Source: Ascidia mentula
Taxonomy: Eukaryota > Chordata > Ascidiacea > Phlebobranchia > Ascidiidae
Direction: 5' to 3'
NCBI GenBank assembly: GCA_947561715.1
Contig: OX387202.1
Coordinates: 16,071,001-16,135,000, forward strand
DNA length: 64,000 bases
Positions 47,613-60,700 of the stretch are shown piece by piece. The translations under genes and the position numbers were made by a program. How positions within the stretch are numbered: position 1 is the first letter of the stretch; every line of letters begins with the position of its first letter. The notes under the pieces are model-generated. The model saw nothing but the letters and a program-made list of their open reading frames with translations, was not told the DNA's origin and ran no database searches.

Positions 47613-50474
47613 TCATTCAATCTTCGGTTTTGTAGCCAAGGTTATCGACTGTCTAAGATGCGATGTTACCAAGGCCATGTTTTGTGGATTATTTTTTTCC
47701 ATTCTGTGGTTTACCCGCCTCATTATCTACAAAACAGTAATAGGGCCAGTGTTTTGTTATAAACGTATTTTTATCTACCCAAGTTTGGTGACCGTGCTGT
47801 ACGATGGTCTGAAACTTTATTACTTACTCTTTTTCTCCTGAACATTAATTTGTATAGTTTTGCATATATAGTTTTATTCGACGGTGCAAAAGGACGACGA
47901 GTACATACACGACAGAGAAAATTGACGTTTAGATATAATAATTTCTTAAATCCAGGCCTATTGAACATTGTTTTTTGGCGCATTGGCAAGAAACACTTTT
48001 GACCATTTATGGAGGTACGAAAATTTTTTTTAAAGCTTCCATAAGTTCAATACATTGATTTGATATCTTACGTGCATGATGTCCAACCGGTGTTGATACT
48101 CAAGAAGGCTATCGCACAAGATGTTCACAAAATGGGACATACAAACATTGTCTTGCAAGTTGTCATATTTCTCTAGCAATAATAATATTTTTTTTAATAA
48201 ATGTTTATCACGAAAAAGCTCACTTCTGCTCACTGGAACGTGAATGGACAACCAGCATATCAGCATATGGGTTACTAGAAGGAGGAGCAGGGTATTTATT
48301 CTCGTCAGGGCTTCCATCGTCGAGATCAGTTGAATCAGCAACCTGATACTACATTTTTAGTTTTTTAATGTTTTACCCCGCAAAAACGCACCTGCAAAAA
48401 GAACAGTTTTGGAACATCTTTTAATTGAGGACGATTCTTAGTGGAAAATGCACTCAACAGTTCCCCAATGGTAGGATCGTATTCCCATTCATTGTCAAAG
48501 GCATTACCTTCATGGGTGGAGAGTAAAGCAAAGAGAAATATGCTGCTGTTTTCGTGCTTCGTAGTGCTAAAATCTAAAAGTTTTCTTTTGAATTGTTTTC
48601 CATACATAAATAATTATGCAACATATTTATCACTTACATGTTTCTATTTGTTGAAATAGACACTTTTTATCTTTGTAACGAAATTCACGGGGAACAAATC
48701 CCATCTTTCTCGCTGTTTTGGACAAATTAGTTTGGTCCAATTTACCATAAGCCTTTTTGTATCCCTGTAAAAACGCAATTGTATTTAATCTGCACCTTGC
48801 AAATGCAGCACAAAATATGATTAAAAAGGCAATACAATTTTAGAAACTCTTGCCTTAGAGCAAAAAATTAAAAATGAATTGGAATTTGTTTCGTGCTTTT
48901 CAATACTGCTGAAATTCGTCTCGCGCTTTTCAATACTGCTGGTACCAATGAAACCCCGTTCTTCTTCTTTTTTTTCATGCTCATTTCTGCAAAAAATATT
49001 TAACACCGTCCTATCATATAATCTGTTTACAAATTTCGTTTGTTTTGTTTACTTAAAGACAGTAACGCAATTAAAAATGATTACCCAAAGTAAAAGTCTT
49101 TTGTCAACTGAGATGTAAATGGTACCAGTTGTTTCATTTTGAACTTATACTTTTTCCTTTTAATTTCCTTCACAAATTTTTGTTCCTTCACGGACATAAT
49201 GGCGTTTGTGTCGCATAAGACCTGAGGCAAGAAGCAAGTTTGAAATACAAACATGCTTTGATTTTACCAATAAGCAAAATAAACACGATGATCTGTATTA
49301 TGATTTGGTTTAGATAAATATTTGTTTTTCGGTTGCACAAACGTTCTGTTTTGCACCTCTTCGGGAGTAAATTTTTGGTTCTTCTCCAAGAATGTTCGAA
49401 ATGATTTGCACAAAGTTTGTATGAAAACAGTTCCAGATGATGTGTGGCGAAGTGATACGCTTTCTGTAAAAAAGTTTGATGGGCAGTATGAATACACTGT
49501 GTGATATATACAGTTAAACATAATAGTAACCTGGAAGTGTTGATTGTGCAACGAAGAAATGGACCTCTGGTGCAACAGACAATACCTTTACGTCATCTAA
49601 ATTAGGTGTTTCGAATCTCTTTTGGGTTTTAATTTTTTTTGTGTTCCTACACGCCTAACGCAAAAAAAGGAAATTTAACACAGTATTTGTTATTGGCCCC
49701 TTGAGTTACGAGCTAACGCAACTATTACGCACGTAAAAAGTGCCCATTCATTAAAATCATGAATAATCCAGTAAATTATTATCTTATATTAAAATTATGA
49801 ACTTGATAATGTCACCTGTATAAAAAAAAGTTTTGGTTTTCCGGATAGACAATCGCAGTTATTATCCGTAAAACACTTCAGCACATCTTCAAGTTTAAAA
49901 TAGTCGGTGACTTTTCGACCTCCCGACTCAAGGCGGTGTGCTGCAATCTCCTGACATCCGTTTTTTGTTCTTCCGTGAGAAAAAAAAGCACACGCAAAAC
50001 ACGAGAAGCTCTCATCTTTATATTTTGCAGAAACTGAACATACAAACGTTTGTTAAAAACAACAGGAAGTTAATACAAATGCCATAGAGATTTGCAAATC
50101 TCAAAAAAGTTACTGACAGCTTTTCAGTATTTTGAATGTTTCATCGGTTGTTTTATCTTTGAATATTACAACATCAAAATTTAAATCTGTGGCAATCCCG
50201 GCTAAATCTTGTGCGTCCTTGTTTGTTCCATCTCTTTTTTTAACGGATACGTTCGCAAAAGTCTGGAAGAACAAGACTTAAAAGATGTTTATTAAGGATT
50301 AGTTTTACTTCTTGATGTTTAAAATGTCTGTCGTTATCAAAACTTTTTCGTCACTACTCCAGTTATCAATTACCTGATTAAAGATGAAGAATTTTCCAAG
50401 TTTCCCCGGGTCATTAATTTTATATCGAAACCAAGTTTCATCAACTCCACTTTCACTGCAATCGCTTGTAACAC
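47613..50474 (-). CDS. casp2: inverted near-copy of casp1 lacking the first exon
   Basis: Twelve minus-strand exons, all open and in phase: 50374-50474, 50118-50262, 49816-50033, 49531-49654, 49357-49463, 49085-49221, 48854-48986, 48638-48764, 48392-48573, 48234-48342, 48072-48151, 47613-47726. Lengths equal those of casp1 exons 2-13 except the first, which is 3 nt shorter. Module 1 keeps SHG (catalytic His), ACRN (catalytic Cys) and both pocket Arg. Module 2 reads LLSTHEG and QVADST, so the catalytic pair is not in register. The GC-AG intron of casp1 is shared. The counterpart of the casp1 first exon is missing: just past 50474 the homology breaks at a short inverted piece of intron 2. Expression therefore needs another start, or this is a recent 5'-truncated copy. 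Absence of any frameshift argues for recent origin or continued selection. Confidence 0.75.
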
Positions 50475-50565
50475 CTTAGAGAGAAAAAAAGTAATTTGGT
50501 ATACTGAAGTAATGACGGAAAAGTTTTGATAACGAAAGACATTTTAAACATCAAGATGCAACTAC
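50263..50565. repeat. Short inverted repeat at the casp2 5' breakpoint
   Basis: Intron 2 of casp2 (50263-50373, minus strand) and the sequence at about 50505-50558 (plus strand) are inverted copies of the same stretch (gacattttaaacatcaag); casp2 exon 2 lies between them as the loop. This marks where the casp1-like homology ends. Confidence 0.75.
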
Positions 50566-51019
50566 CATTGCAAAGATTAGTTATACCAGCGGATTAGGAA
50601 AAGTCTTTTCAGATAAAGCAAAAATCTTCTGCCAGTTACGATTTACAGACTGATCTGCCAAAAAGATGCACTTGTTCGCGAACTCTCTTAATGAACTCCA
50701 AACACACGAATACAATCTGACTGGCGCAATTGTTGACAATTAACAGGAAATCATGTTACGCCACTGGCCATTGCCAATGAAGGACTTTGAATCATTTAAA
50801 AAAAAACACAGCCCCCACACTGTTTCCTGGCAGCTACACAGGTTTAGATGCGACAGCGAAGGAGTAACACTTTTCATGGTGGCAACCGAAAACTACGTCA
50901 TTGGGACCAAAACTGAGGTTGCTTGACGGAAAGTGCACTAAACATACGTTTAAGTACAAGAAGAACTTATTGCTGACAATGTAGTTTACGGGACAAGATC
51001 TGTGTCTCCAAAGCTTCCC

Positions 51020-52050
51020 AAGCTTGGTTGGTACGTATTATAAACTATTAGTTCAGGCAAGGCACGCAGTTGCAAGACAATTGCATGTTTTTTAATCCCC
51101 TGTGTTTTATTAAATTTAATCTACACTAACCATACAGCTTATCGCATGCATTGGAGTATAGGTGGAATTTCATCATTCCAACTGAAAAAAATCCTTATTT
51201 TTGTTTGTTGAAATTGTATCTACAATGCAAAGCTTATATTCAAATCTTAGATGACAAGCAAACAAACTTTACAAGCTCATAGCATTGCAAAATATTTTAT
51301 ATCTCGTCTGAACAAAGCCTTCGTTATAGGACCCTTGTCATACAGTTACAAAGAAAATAAGTCAATATAGTCAGCCTGTGCCATAAAGATCTTGTCGTAA
51401 CTGGAAACGTTCTGTTCACCCCGGGGTAAAAAGACCGTTGAAATGTTAAATGAATCATTAACTTATCAAGCTTTGTTCCTATACGTCGAAAATAGAATAC
51501 AGTCTTTGGACTTAACACGCACCTAAGGGGTCGGCGCCTTCTGTGCACATTTTCTGTCGTTTTGTTTCGGGGCTGGACATCTCTCTTCGATGATGCAATA
51601 ACTTTGTGATTATAGTAACTAGATATTAACGGAACGTTGACGCTATTTACAAAATCAAAAATAAATTATAACAAGGTTGTGATTCGGAAAAAATCAGTAC
51701 CCCGAAAGTTGAACTAAAAAGGAGCCCTTATCAAAACAGAAAGCAGTCCATTATTGATTCAGTGGACTGATTTTCAAACACACTGCATTTGGAACCTAAC
51801 ATTGTTGTCTTCATGCCTCATCCTGCTGCGATCTGCTTTTAATCAAAAGTGTACATTTAAATGCATAAAACCTCGTAAAGTTTCGCCATAAGGGAAAATT
51901 ACTTTAATTTAATGAATTTATTTTATTGTCAGCTGATTTAACAAGGCGTTTGGTTCAGGAAAAATCCATGCTATAAAAGTTGCACTTTGGGGACCTAATA
52001 TTGTGCGCCTCATCTTTCAATCTGTCTCGCGTCAGAAAACACAGTAATGT
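51020..52050. repeat. Dispersed repeat, copy 1 (segment order Q-P)
   Basis: Segment Q (about 51030-51660) matches 62790-63410, and segment P (about 51685-52050) matches 62295-62720, in the same orientation but in swapped order. No coding region is recognised. The permutation suggests derivation from a tandem P-Q-P-Q precursor. Confidence 0.75.
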
Positions 52051-52269
52051 GACATTTCATATTATCCCGTTTCCTCACGTATATCTAGTCTGACTCGGCG
52101 CAATTGTTGACATTCAACAGAAACTTGCAGAAGCCTTCTTTGACTTAATGCTCATAATCTTTCCATGGAGTCGTAGCATCCTGTCAAAATGTTGAACACA
52201 GTGGTGTTTGTTCTATATCTTCACACTCTTTCAGAGTATGAATGTAACCTTGCAACGCCTATCTGGTAT

Positions 52270-54680
52270 TGCAAAACTCACTTGTAGAAACCTTATCGGA
52301 CACTATTTAGGTGTAAGTAAAATTGGCCTTTAACTAAGTGGTCACATTCCTTCAATCTTATTTTTTCAAATGAAGACTGAAAACTCAATGTGGACTTCAA
52401 CTTATGATGGCCGTATGGCGATGCTAACCTATTTACTCCCGATTCATACATTTGTAGGAGGCAAGTATTGTTCTTTTTATTGTGCGTTGGTTTATACAAT
52501 AACACAATGTTTAGAATTTCCATTTGTTGCAATATTTTCTTTCGCGAGTTTTCTATAGGCTAATACAGAGTTGAAAGAATTTTTATAAAAAGGGCGAAGC
52601 GTCAGTCCTCAATCGCGTAGCGACAAATAACACGAACAAAAATAAAGGAAGCCTTTGTTCAGGACTTGACACAAGAGCGCTGCCTCACAAAGGCAAATAT
52701 TTTTGAAATGAAAGGGTTATGTTATTGGGACGCAATGTATTTTGTCCTTGGCTTGAATGAGGCAGGCCTTTGGCACAATTCATCAAATAAAGCCTATGGT
52801 TATTACAAAGAAATCCAGGTAATCGCGAGTTGTTATATCACTAAAAAGAACTAGTTCTCGGCATTACAGATTTTGCAAAAAAATCTCGCCCTAACATTTT
52901 AATAAAGAAGCGTAACCAAATATATTAACGAAAATATTTGCTTTATCAATGTTTTTGGATGCTTTACTAAGACAAATTGATTGTATGAGGCATAAATTAA
53001 AAAATATTGAACCAGAAATGATTTTGCTGATATGCAAGTGTAAAATGCATTGAGCGAATTTTTTTTAAAAGCATGTTTGATATTTGTTTTAACAGAAAAC
53101 TAACCGCTTTTTAGTTGTTGGAAGTTTCTATGCCTGATGTATTTCAGGCACAATAACAGTGTGCAAAGTTGACCCTGGCTGAAAAGTAGAATTTTGTATC
53201 GCAGCATGACGTGAATTCATGTCAGAGATCGCGTCATCCGTTGACAATGAATGGTTTACCATGAATACGCTTTGTTTGAATTGTTGTTATATCAGACTTC
53301 CCCACCTGGTTTGGGGTCTGTGACTAATAAACTTTTCAAAACGACCTTTTTCCTGTCATTATATAACTTTTGAACAAATGCTATTTGATCAAAAATACCA
53401 TGCACAATGTTCAAATGTACCCTTGCTACATGCCTACAGTTCAAGGCAACATTATATTTTTTGCAGGTTATTTCAAAATGCGCGAGATCGTATGAACATC
53501 TTTAATATAGTATGACTGTTAGACGATGACTGAAGTAACCGCGTTCTCTCACACACCGGTTTTGTAGCAACAGTTCGTCTGAAAACAACCTTGCATATTT
53601 TGAAACTATATAAAAACTATTCAGGTGTAAGTAAAATTAGCCTTCAGCTAAGTGCTCTCATTCTTTAAATCTTATTGACATCAAACAATTGACTGAAAAC
53701 TCGATTCAGACTTCAAATTATGATGGCAAGTATCTAGTAATATATATTGCCAACCTATTTACACCCCATGTGCTGTACTTTACAGTTGTACGAGGCAAAT
53801 ATTATTATTTTGTATTATGTACTTGGCTTACAATAGGACAATGCTTAGAATTTCTGTGTGTTGCAATGTTTTCTTTTCAGTTTTCAACAGACTATAACAG
53901 AGTTAAAAAGATTTTTAAAAATGTGCGAAGTTCTCAATCGCGACAAACAACACGAACAGGAGCCTTTGTTAACTGACACAAGTGCGTTGCCTCACAAAAG
54001 TCAATGTTTTTGAAACGAAGGCGTATGTTATCGGGACAGAAGATTGTTTACTTTAGGCCCACACGGTTTAATTAATTTTGACCTTGCCTGAATGAGGCAG
54101 GTCTTTGGCACAATTCATCAAATAAAGCCAAAGGTCATCACAAAGAAATCCAAGTCATTGCGCGAGTTTGTGGAAATCACCAAAAAGGTTTCTTCAAATC
54201 AATCATGCCTTTGCCATAACATTTTATTAACGCAACGCAACCAACTATTGAAACTGGGGCAAATATTTACGGAAATATTTGCTTTATCAATGAGGTTGTT
54301 GACTGCTTACTAAGATACCTAAATTTATTGTATGATGTATAAATTAAAAACATTGAACGAGAAATGCTTGTGCTGATATGCGATATGCAAACATGAAATG
54401 CATTCGGCGAATATTTTTTTAAAAGCATGTTTGATATTTGTGTCAACAGAAATCTCACCGCTTTTTAGTTGAAGTTTCTATGCCATGTATTTCAGGCAAA
54501 AAAACAGTGTACAAAGTTGACCCTGGTTGAAAAGTAGAATTTTGTATCGCAGCCCGACGTGAATTCATGTAAGAGGTCAAGTCATCCGTTGACAATCAAT
54601 GGTTTACCATGAATACGCTTTGTTTTAATTGTTGTTATATCAGATTACCTAACCTGGTAAATAGTTTTCCAAACCAGACG
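52270..54680. repeat. Tandem duplication of a ~1.3 kb segment
   Basis: About 52270-53340 recurs at about 53600-54660 in the same orientation with substitutions and indels. Markers are ggtgtaagtaaaatt (52310 and 53625), the ttgctttatcaatg region (52940 and 54280) and catgaatacgctttg (53260 and 54610). Short frames in it are not conserved between copies, so I infer no gene. Confidence 0.75.
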
Positions 54681-57600
54681 TTGTTGAAAGGCAAACATTG
54701 GTTAAATTCATTGGTAAACATGGAAGCCATCTGATTTTACTCAAAACTTTAAAATATTTAACATATGTTTCAACCAACGAAATGCCCACAATAAACATAG
54801 TGAAAAACAGACTTTATTTTGTTCTGATTAAAACAACTGATAGATTTACCCCTGATCTGTGTTGTGACGTTGTACAATCTTAAACTGAAATTTGTGGTTC
54901 TGGCGTATTGGGGGTTCCAACTTAAAATCGAGAAACACTGCTCGTAATATATTCGCAACAAAAAACCTGTTGTGCGTTTCATGAGTGACACTATACGCGC
55001 CAAGTTAACGTTATTCAAAATTTCCTGGGAACTTTATGTTCGTATATTCGGAACTTGACATTTTTCGCAAAATGATGTTTTTCTTTCCCTTTGCATGCCT
55101 TTTGTATTAATCTGAACTATACACTGACCGTCGCCTATCGCTCGAAATGCAAACAAAAACTTGTTCTGTATCTTCACGCGCTTTCAGAGTTTCAATGTAA
55201 CCTTGCTACGCCTACCCAGTATTTCCCGTGTCAAACCTTTCCGCCCCTCGGTCCATAAAGCAACCTGCGGTACGCGATATAATTGTGATTGGGAACCATT
55301 GCCGTGACATACGACCACACTGTTGGGGGGCTTTAGCTTTGTATGAATACCAATGCCGCTTTATGTGTGTATTCTTAATGTCCTAGAGCGAGTATTTAAC
55401 GTAAAGCAGATGTTAGAAACAGGCCATCTCTCTATGATAAGTTTCATATGCGATTGTTTCCTACATTGTTTGTCGTCAATTCTACCGCATGTTTTTCGTC
55501 TCTACCTTTTCACAATTCTTTGTCAAACAAACCAATTAGGTTTTTGTCGCGTACACGACGTAGTAACCCATTTCCATATAAACCTTTGGCATAAACGTTT
55601 TTGGCACCTTTTTAAAACTCGGAACAATGAAATGTTTGGCAAACTTTTGTTTGTTTGCAGTCTTGTCTATTCGCTACATTAGCCTGTGCCTTTAAATTCC
55701 ACGTCGGCATGTAAACAATGTACGGTACTGTCGTAGTTTCGTTTGTATGAAGCACATATCCCTTATCGCATTATCAGTTACGTTACAACAGTTTCAGTTT
55801 GTTTTTCATCCAAGTCCTCTATGTTTGTGATGCAGCCCTCGATACAGTCGTAATTTTCGTACGATGAAAAGCTCTTACGTGTGAAGCCCTATGGAGGGTT
55901 CGTAATCGGAACCTCCCACGACCGGTGCCTTTCATTGTGTTGATACATTAGATTACAATGCATTCTGCTTCACTGCCGCACTCTACATCGAAAAGGCCGC
56001 CAGGTCTTCGGGGTATTCTCCAATAGAAAAACATGTTGGAAAAATGTGATAAGTGTGACAGAACTTTGTTTTAGCTCTAGTAACTGAATCGGTTTGAAAT
56101 TACATAATTTGTTGTCATTTAAATGTTTGGTAAAGTCACCTGCATTTTTTTGAAGTATATCTCCCACAGTTTCACACTGTGTTTGTGGCAATAATTTGTC
56201 TGAAAATTGCACCGTAAACTATTGGACATTGTTTGGGATTGAACAAAGTGCCTTCAATTGAACAAATTAATTATTTATCTAATAATCAAATAGGGCCCCG
56301 CGTTGAAAATTCTTGAAAAGCAAAGTTTGTCACGAGAAAACCAAATCGATGAAAAAAACCACATTGTGGTGATCACAATCACCGTTATCCATGGCCACTG
56401 AACTTGGCGAACCATTCGGAGAAAAGAGTGGCAGTGACCGACCATCTGTAGGCAGCTCACAAAATTCATATTATCGACTCCATGCTTATTTTAATGCTCA
56501 ATTGTTTGCTTGATTATTCATGCTGCTGTTTGATTTCTTCAAACCAGGAATCCACCGTCGCCATTGAAGACTGCAATCATATTTCCATCCAAATCGTTAA
56601 CTTCCACGTTGGTGTGTGAACAATACGGCACGGCCGTAATTTTGTTTATTTTAATACCTTTGTCACATCCTCAGTTGCGCTACAATAGGTTTGATTTCGT
56701 TTTCGAAGTCCTATATATTTGTTATGTATCCTCGATAATCGCAATTTTCGTATGATGTAAATCTTTTTTGCGTGTACTTAAAAACAAGACAAATATGTCG
56801 GCAGTTTGTTCGCTTGGCAAAAATCGTTGCCTGTGGGCCATGCACAGAAAATATCGCCACTGTGGGTTCTTGTATTTACAAAAGCATGATCCAACAACAC
56901 GTACAAATAAAAACTGCCCATAGGAGGGAACAACCGTGATTATATGGGAAGAGAAGCTAATTACAATCCAGCATTGGAATGATTAACAGGGTGCGAAATG
57001 AAGTAATACAGGGCACGAACAACGCTACGCTTCACCGATCACAATCACTACTGTTTACTACATCGCTACTGTTTATTATCCACTACGTGTACACCTGAAA
57101 AATGTTACGATTGGCAAATCGCTAAAGAACTCTCATGTTTCAACATGCTAACAAAGCAAAGTCATAAAAATCTACAGTGAAATGTCAAGAACAATTTCGT
57201 GTTATAAGGGACCTGCACACATAATTTCACGCTTCTGTCACGGAATTATTTCCTGGTTTAAAAACGGCCCATCACCAAAACCAAAGTCTCTCACACTGAA
57301 TTCACTAAATGGGCGTCTCTTTAATAAACGAACTAAAACGATGATAAAACGTAGCACCTCTTCGCACCGACTAATCAACCAATCAACGGTTTACACGGAA
57401 ATCAATGGAGCGTTGGGACGTGGCAAACATAGAAAAACGACTATAGTGTGAATATAAAGTGCGAGAAAAGATGGAAAACAATAGCATAGTGCGATGTGAT
57501 GCGCGCATATAAGTAAAAAAGAGTGATTTGAATAAACAACGCAGGTGAACAAAGAAAACATAAAGAAAAGAATTAGTGCCGTGTGTCGTGTGTCGTTTTC

Positions 57601-57758
57601 GCCACACTTCCATGTAAACAAAGCATGTGACAAATAAATGAGTCACCTACTTTTGTCGCTATTCACACTACCAGTATCGGGCCAATAATTTGCTAGTATC
57701 GGGCCAATAACACTACAAAAATACCATTAAAACGTATCATTGATTTATGATAGTTTTT
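54681..57758. other. Gene-free stretch with a diverged direct repeat
   Basis: The stretch about 55690-55890 resembles about 56590-56780 (cctctatgtttgtgatgcagcc versus cctatatatttgttatgtatcc-like sequence), a direct repeat with a period near 890 bp. Frames up to 109 codons exist (for example at 55353 on the plus strand), but they lack recognisable domains or splice context, and I do not call them. Confidence 0.45.
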
Positions 57759-60700
57759 TTATTCATTCTTTTTGGTTGCCACGCTCACCGGCTGTGTAAG
57801 ATGCATTGTCACCTGAGGAACGTCTACAAGACTTACAAGTGACATCTTCAAATTCACTTGTTGCATGATCTGCGACAAAATGTATGTCATGAATTAAATT
57901 CGTGTTTGAATTACTTTGAGATACGACACTAAGACAATCCACACAAGGAAGGACCTTTTAATGTCCATTTTGATGGACCTTTTAATATTGTAGGGATTAG
58001 AATCGCTACCCAATACTATAGAAATGATGGCGCAGGCGAAATGTGAGAGAATAAAGGCCTAACTTTTACGCTGCAGGATTCACTGTAAAACACTTTTAAT
58101 CCGACTAAAAACAGTTTATATCAGACTTGATACGTCTCGGTAATGGCAGCAGTGTCTTTTCACAGCAATAATATGGAATCGAAAGGAGCATGTAATACAA
58201 TGATAGACTGAAAGACTTATCAGCTCATTGGCAAACACAAATGCAGTGCGGTTTTAAACAGTACATTCACGTGAAGTATCCTGATTTACAGCGTCCATAT
58301 TCATCGATACAATAGTTTTTTTAACGCTTTACATCAGTAGTTAAGTTGCAACAACATAACTACTTTCAGGCTGTGCCCTGATCGGCTACCTTCGACATCA
58401 TTCTTCAGTAAAGAATTTATTTTAGTCTTTTAGAATATATTGAATCGTATCCAAAATAGAGTGATAACGCAACAACTATGGCAAACGCATATGTTTTGTG
58501 GTTTAAACCGGGCATAAATGCATGATATTGTGATGGGTTCTGAGCTTTTATTTCTTACTTGCAAAATATCCAACTTGTTCTGAAACTCGAGCAGACAATC
58601 GCACAAACTGGTGACAAACACTGATTTGTAGCCGCCTCGTTCGACGTCTTCGTATCGGTCTGTGAGATAAAACGTGCCCTCAAATGCATTTACTCGTAAT
58701 AACTTCTTACTAGTTCAAGAAAAAAGGCAAATAATTACTCGAGCGGGAGTGCGATACTAGAAAATCGGCATATGTTGGGTGAATGCAAGGGTATTCTGCC
58801 ATGTGATGAGAGTCATCGAAACCTTCAGTGGTATCATCGAAGATAGGGTTACAAGCCTTCAAAAAAGGAAAAGAAATATCAACAATACCTTGTTAATTCC
58901 TATAAAGTTCTACACTACAATACCCGATTCGAATACAGAAAAGATTACAATTGAACATAACAATATTTATAGTTGTGTGTGTCGAAATGTTGAAATACCT
59001 GGATAAAAAGCAATTTTGGAACTCTGATCAGTTTAGGACATTTTTCCCCGTCTAATTCGCTCATCAGGGCCCCAACTGTAAAGTCATCGTGAGGATGTGT
59101 TCCCCTGTCATTACTGTCATTCGCAGTGAGCACGGCGCAAAGAAATACGCTAGGTTCAGTGATTTCATAACTGATGAAATCTGCAAGAAACAGTAATATT
59201 GAAATATATTTATTACAATAAAATTCATTGCAAGTCTTAAAAGTCCATACTCGCTCAAAAATTATGGCAATTCGGTCTGAATTATTTCTACAACTGTGAC
59301 CAGTGCTCGAAGAAACTTCTATAACACAAATTCCTATTGCTTACGACCTTTAATTTTTTCAGACATGTCTTTTGTGTTTGTGTACGAAATGTTATGAATG
59401 GAAAAACCCATCTCTTCTGCAGTGTTCTGTAAGTTATGTTGGTCCGTTAAACCGTACTCTGTGTTGTATCCCTAAACAAGGAGCAGTTTTGTGTGAAATT
59501 GAATATGTACTTCATTGTTTACTTAAGTGCATTACCGTCATCTTTCATCATACCTCGGAAGATAATATCAAAAAATTATTTGAATTTGCATGAAATTGGA
59601 GATTCATCGGCGAAAGTCCATTTCCTCTGAAAACATTAGGTTTTAATCACTGATGTTAAGGCCCATTTGCTTCTGCAGATAATCCTTTTTCATTTTGATT
59701 GCGCAAACAAAGATTGTGTGTTATTTTCGTTCCACAACAAACTTGTATGTTTAAAAAAACATTTTGTGTGCTTCCTTACGGAGAAGGTATAAATTTGTTT
59801 GAAATTTTTTGAATTTTGCTAATATATAATCAACTTACTTTAAGAAAATGTCCTTAGTTAATTGTGTTGTGACAGAAGCAATTTCTTTCTTAATGCAATT
59901 GATATCATCTCCCTTTATTTTCCTGACCACTGCCATATCTTTTTCGGCCAAACGTTTGTTCGTATGGTACAGCACCTAAAAGTAAACAAATTAGTATTTG
60001 TTTTACTATGGAACACAATACAATGTAACTTTGAAAGCACACCGACCTCGTTCAGAGTGAATTCCTTCTTTTCTAAATAATGTTCAAAAGAGCTACAAAG
60101 CGTTTGAACAAATAAAGTCCCTTTTAGACTGCGCCTTGACTTAGATTCTAAGAGAATATATTTTGTATTTGTATACACACCAATTTGAACCAAATCAAAA
60201 CTATGATTAGATTACTAGGAGAAATTAATACTTTGGTTTGTGAAATATGGTTGGCCGGTCGCCTTTTTTTTTCTGGTACGTTAAGATAGATATGATGGTC
60301 AATACACAGGCGAAGTTTTTGTGACATCTTCAGTTAGGGTAGTTAGGTACGAGTTAGGTTGCAGCCAAATCAACAACGATTACCGCCTAAACATGCAGAA
60401 AGTGGCATCGCTGACGTTGTTTGTTTTAACAAAAGGTTAGCTCACTTAATTTTTAAATTTTTTTATTATAAAACCTGGCAACGTAGAATGTGCAATGAGG
60501 AAATGCGCTTCCGGTGCCACGGACAACTCCGTTACTTTTTTAAGGTCAGGCTTTTCAAGGCATCTGTTGGATGGAGTTTCGAATAAATTTTCCCATTTTC
60601 CTCTACACGCCTAAAAGAATATATAAATGCGTATATTTGTTTGGTAGCTTTTTACTTTGGCATGAAAAATTTGAATTACACACGAATCACCTGTATGAAA

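Larger units (their letters stand above)
47010..50474 (-). repeat. Right arm of a long inverted repeat (partner 3840-7190)
   Basis: casp2 and its 3' flank read as the reverse complement of casp1 from its second exon through about 560 bp past the stop. Eleven of the twelve shared exons have identical lengths, and introns align in most places. The two arms are about 40 kb apart. Confidence 0.85.

Noticed and set aside
47470..47841. 123-codon plus-strand frame
   Set aside because: It lies antisense over the casp2 terminal exon and its 3' flank; the minus-strand exon is conserved in five paralogues.
55353..55682. 109-codon plus-strand frame as a gene
   Set aside because: No recognised domain or motif and no supporting splice context; it lies in a duplicated AT-rich stretch.
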